DNA from: an uncultured Saprospiraceae bacterium
Lineage (GTDB): Bacteria > Bacteroidota > Bacteroidia > Chitinophagales > Saprospiraceae
Length of the DNA stretch: 64,000 nucleotides
Assembly (NCBI GenBank): GCA_937959275.1
Contig: CALGLU010000091.1
Coordinates: forward strand, 19,958 to 83,957
Direction of reading: 5' to 3'
Below are positions 63,842 to 64,000 of the stretch, piece after piece (position 1 is the first letter of the stretch; each line of letters opens with the position of its first letter). The position numbers were made by a program, and so were the translations under genes. The notes beneath the pieces are model-generated. The model was not told where the DNA came from, made no database searches, and worked only from the letters and a program-made list of their open reading frames with translations.

Positions 63842-63888
63842 AAGTATATATTGACAGACCACTAGTGCTCTGTCAAGTATATATTGAC
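63842..63888. promoter_or_regulatory. 24-bp palindrome flanked by 14-bp direct repeats upstream of the metallophosphoesterase gene
   Basis: Identical 14-mers AAGTATATATTGAC lie at 63842-63855 and 63875-63888, 33 bp apart (about three helix turns). Between and overlapping them, 63852-63875 is a near-perfect palindrome, TGACAGA, then C, CACTAGTG, C, then TCTGTCA, with one mismatched pair. It sits 34-80 bp before the chosen start codon and looks like a regulator binding array. A further perfect 7-bp hairpin (TGATAGC/GCTATCA) is at 63938-63954; I see no gene in 63917-64000. Confidence 0.55.
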
Positions 63889-64000
63889 TTGTTGAATTTG
63901 AGTGTAGTTTGTGCATGAACTAGGCGCAGGTTCGGTCTGATAGCCTAGCTATCAAGGCCGGTTCTGTAACGACGTACATGTGCAAAATACGCCAAAAGCA

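Noticed and set aside
63891..64000. Edge region with slightly higher GC considered as tRNA or gene end
   Set aside because: GGTTCGGTC only loosely recalls a T-loop, and no cloverleaf partner stems could be found. A 7-bp hairpin at 63938-63954 is all I can support.

Overview
The window looks like a chromosomal segment of a Bacteroidota bacterium, most likely of the Saprospirales/Chitinophagales side. The signs are AT-rich DNA, a type IX secretion (T9SS) C-terminal sorting domain with an NYPNPFN motif, a 3-coathanger-stack C-terminus, many weak-SD or TTG starts, a TATATTTG promoter of the Bacteroidota TAnnTTTG type, a TamB homologue and a Bacteroidota-type Csm/Cas6 locus. There are no rRNA genes and I recognised no tRNA.

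Layout. 1-6.4 kb: 5' portion of a LysM-like/amidase gene (minus strand), a ccmB-ccmC-ccmD cytochrome c maturation operon, a glutamate dehydrogenase with a terminator, and a Stealth-type sugar-phosphate transferase. 6.4-10.8 kb: a GIY-YIG protein, a membrane-anchored AraC regulator, a DJ-1/PfpI lipoprotein and a beta-lactamase-fold protein that has lost its catalytic motifs. 10.9-20.5 kb: one minus-strand run of lipid/CoA genes under a TetR regulator with a perfect upstream palindrome. It holds enoyl-CoA hydratase, a molybdopterin oxidoreductase, a biotinyl-domain/carboxyltransferase fusion, two SDRs, an acyl-CoA dehydrogenase fused to an SCP2 domain, and a peroxiredoxin-like protein. 20.7-28.8 kb: two large secreted proteins. 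28.9-35.1 kb: an orphan McrB-like N-terminal domain, repeat elements, feoAB, acetyl-CoA synthetase and a ParDE module. 35.2-45.3 kb: housekeeping genes (sixA, DUF4296, a two-component pair, M23 peptidase, folP, tamB).

45.4-57.6 kb: a complete type III-A CRISPR-Cas locus in the order cas6, cas10, csm2, csm3, csm4, csm5, csm6, a WYL-domain regulator on the opposite strand, cas1, cas2, leader, and an array of 19 repeats (the last one decayed) with 18 spacers. Cas6 should process the array. Cas10 has both HD and GGDD motifs, Csm3 has the predicted target-RNA cleavage Asp, and Csm6 has CARF plus HEPN (R-x4-H), so cyclic-oligoadenylate signalling should be intact. Two spacer pairs are striking. Spacers 7 and 17 are identical. 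Spacers 12 and 18 cover the same protospacer but differ almost only at synonymous codon positions, as expected from orthologous genes of two diverged invaders.

57.7-64 kb: DEAD-box helicase, beta-carbonic anhydrase, and a metallophosphoesterase lipoprotein ending in an outer-membrane beta-barrel, with a 24-bp near-perfect palindrome upstream.

The CRISPR system belongs to a known type. The least explained items are the re-sampled spacers, the C-terminal extension of Csm5, the TetR-controlled lipid operon with rearranged domains, the orphan McrB-like domain and the pseudo-beta-lactamase.
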